DNA from: Bowmanella denitrificans
GTDB lineage: Bacteria; Pseudomonadota; Gammaproteobacteria; Enterobacterales; Alteromonadaceae
Reading direction: 5' to 3'
Assembly: GCF_002887595.1 (NCBI RefSeq)
Contig: NZ_PEBU01000002.1
Span: 434,001 to 498,000, forward strand
Length of the DNA stretch: 64,000 nucleotides
Positions 63,025-64,000 of the stretch are shown piece by piece. The position numbers and the translations under genes are program-made. Numbering within the stretch: position 1 is the first letter of the stretch; every line of letters begins with the position of its first letter. The notes under the pieces are model-generated. The model did not search any database. It saw only the letters and a list, made by a program, of their open reading frames with translations, and had not been told where the DNA came from.

Positions 63025-64000
63025 TGACCATTTTCCTGACGATAACCAGCGAAGAAGCGTTCCACCTTGCCAAGGGCCGTTTGCAACTGGTCGGCGTGAG
63101 GTAAAAAGACCAGCCGGAAGTAGCAGCCCTCTTTAAGGTTAAAGGCGCTGCCGTGCACCAGCAATACTTTTTCCTGGCGCAGCAGGTCAAGAATCATTAA
63201 TTCATCATTGCTGATATTAAAACGCGTGGCATCCACCCTGGCGAAGCAGTACATGGCCCCCTTGGGTTTCACACAGGATATGCCGGGGATCTGCTCCAGT
63301 AAGCGCCAGGCCGTGTCCCTTTGCAGACGTAAACGGCCGTCGGCCTGTACCAGGTCATTAATACTCTGATATCCGCCAAGGGCAGTTTGTATGGCGTGCT
63401 GGCACGGCACATTGGCACACATCCGCATAGAGGCCAGCAAGTTCAGGCCTTCCATATAACTGCGCCCTAGCTTTTTATTGCCACTTAACAGCATCCAGCC
63501 GGCGCGAAAACCGGCCACCCGATAATTTTTCGACAGGCCGCTGAAGGTCACAAACAATAAATCGTCCGCTAAGGAGGCAATGCAGGTATGTCTGGCTTCG
63601 TCGTAAAGGATCTTGTCATAGATCTCGTCGCTGAAAATCACCAGACCGTGCGTACGGGCCAGTTCAATCACTTCCAGCAGCAGTTCTTTGCTGTATACCG
63701 CACCGGTAGGATTATTCGGGTTGATCATGACGATAGCCCGGGTATTCGGTGTGATTTTACTCTTTATATCCTGAATATCCGGAAACCAGCCGGCCTGCTC
63801 GTCGCAGCGATAATGTACTGGTGTGCCGGAAGAAAGCGTTACAGCGGCCGTCCAAAGTGGATAATCCGGAGAAGGCAGCAGAACTTCATCGCCGACATTC
63901 AGCAAAGCCTGCATGGCCATCACAATCAGTTCGCTGACGCCATTACCGATAAACACATCTTCAATATCAATGTTTTTGATATTCTGCTGCTGATAATACT
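63021..64000 (-). CDS. alaA: alanine transaminase AlaA-type, 3' part only
   Basis: The frame is open to the window edge, so the N-terminus is missing; about 326 residues are present. Aminotransferase class I motifs: [64 protein letters not shown] and the PLP-lysine site [17 protein letters not shown]. It is close to enteric AlaA (YfbQ), which makes alanine from pyruvate and glutamate. It is the first gene of the unit seen here. Confidence 0.93.
   Translation of the reverse strand, partial: YYQQQNIKNIDIEDVFIGNGVSELIVMAMQALLNVGDEVLLPSPDYPLWTAAVTLSSGTPVHYRCDEQAGWFPDIQDIKSKITPNTRAIVMINPNNPTGAVYSKELLLEVIELARTHGLVIFSDEIYDKILYDEARHTCIASLADDLLFVTFSGLSKNYRVAGFRAGWMLLSGNKKLGRSYMEGLNLLASMRMCANVPCQHAIQTALGGYQSINDLVQADGRLRLQRDTAWRLLEQIPGISCVKPKGAMYCFARVDATRFNISNDELMILDLLRQEKVLLVHGSAFNLKEGCYFRLVFLPHADQLQTALGKVERFFAGYRQENGQ

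Overview
The window looks like chromosomal DNA of a marine or brackish gammaproteobacterium of the Alteromonadales (Alteromonas/Bowmanella/Lacimicrobium-like). This rests on gene content and protein style: a LysR–TonB receptor–D-aminoacylase–M14 peptidase nutrient locus, twin RND permeases, an alaA–yfbR pair arranged as in enterics, a SulA–YchJ pair and GC-moderate DNA. No rRNA, tRNA, CRISPR array, complete insertion sequence or prophage was seen. The species is not determined.

Layout. (1) 0–5 kb: 3' end of a ketopantoate reductase, a periplasmic binding-protein-like gene, a YfcC-type transporter with a clear terminator, two REP-like palindromes, a small unknown gene and a DEAD-box RNA helicase. 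(2) 5–14 kb: a LysR regulator facing a TonB-dependent receptor, a secreted D-aminoacylase and a large secreted M14 peptidase, apparently a system for taking up and breaking down peptides or N-acyl-D-amino acids. Two LysR-type dyads lie in the divergent gap. (3) 14–19 kb: an XRE regulator/membrane-protein pair with a palindromic operator, then an overlapping three-gene operon (MscS-like channel, soluble MgtE-N/CBS protein, MgtE Mg2+ transporter) and a YqaA-type membrane protein. (4) 19–26.5 kb: an accessory stretch of short, same-strand genes: two GNATs, a lipoprotein, an RDD protein, a DinB remnant, an AT-rich PD-(D/E)XK-like gene, a GFA protein, a toxin–antitoxin pair, PhzF and PhyH. (5) 26.5–34 kb: a two-component system divergent from a HlyD adaptor–ABC ATPase–MacB/FtsX-type permease operon. 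(6) 34–39 kb: DUF-type genes, a truncated VOC remnant, a membrane protein/winged-helix regulator pair with three operator copies, a binding-protein-like gene and a secreted amidohydrolase. (7) 39–48.5 kb: SRPBCC protein, an XdhC–MocA–(2Fe-2S)–molybdopterin oxidoreductase operon, a hydrolase–OsmC fusion, LysR/PhzF, a DJ-1/PfpI protein and cysE. (8) 48.5–56 kb: adaptor plus two tandem RND permeases. (9) 56–64 kb: SulA–YchJ behind paired LexA boxes, then a compact five-gene unit running alaA–yfbR–dgt–ThDP enzyme–family III CoA-transferase.

The least conventional items are: the ThDP enzyme/CoA-transferase pair appended to a nucleotide-housekeeping operon; the Mg2+/mechanosensitive operon; the RND permease with an enlarged central loop; a family of roughly 9-nt-periodic inverted repeats in three intergenic regions; and several well-formed operator palindromes (15.3, 29.0, 35.2 and 57.4 kb). 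All functions are inferred from motifs read by eye. No database search was run.
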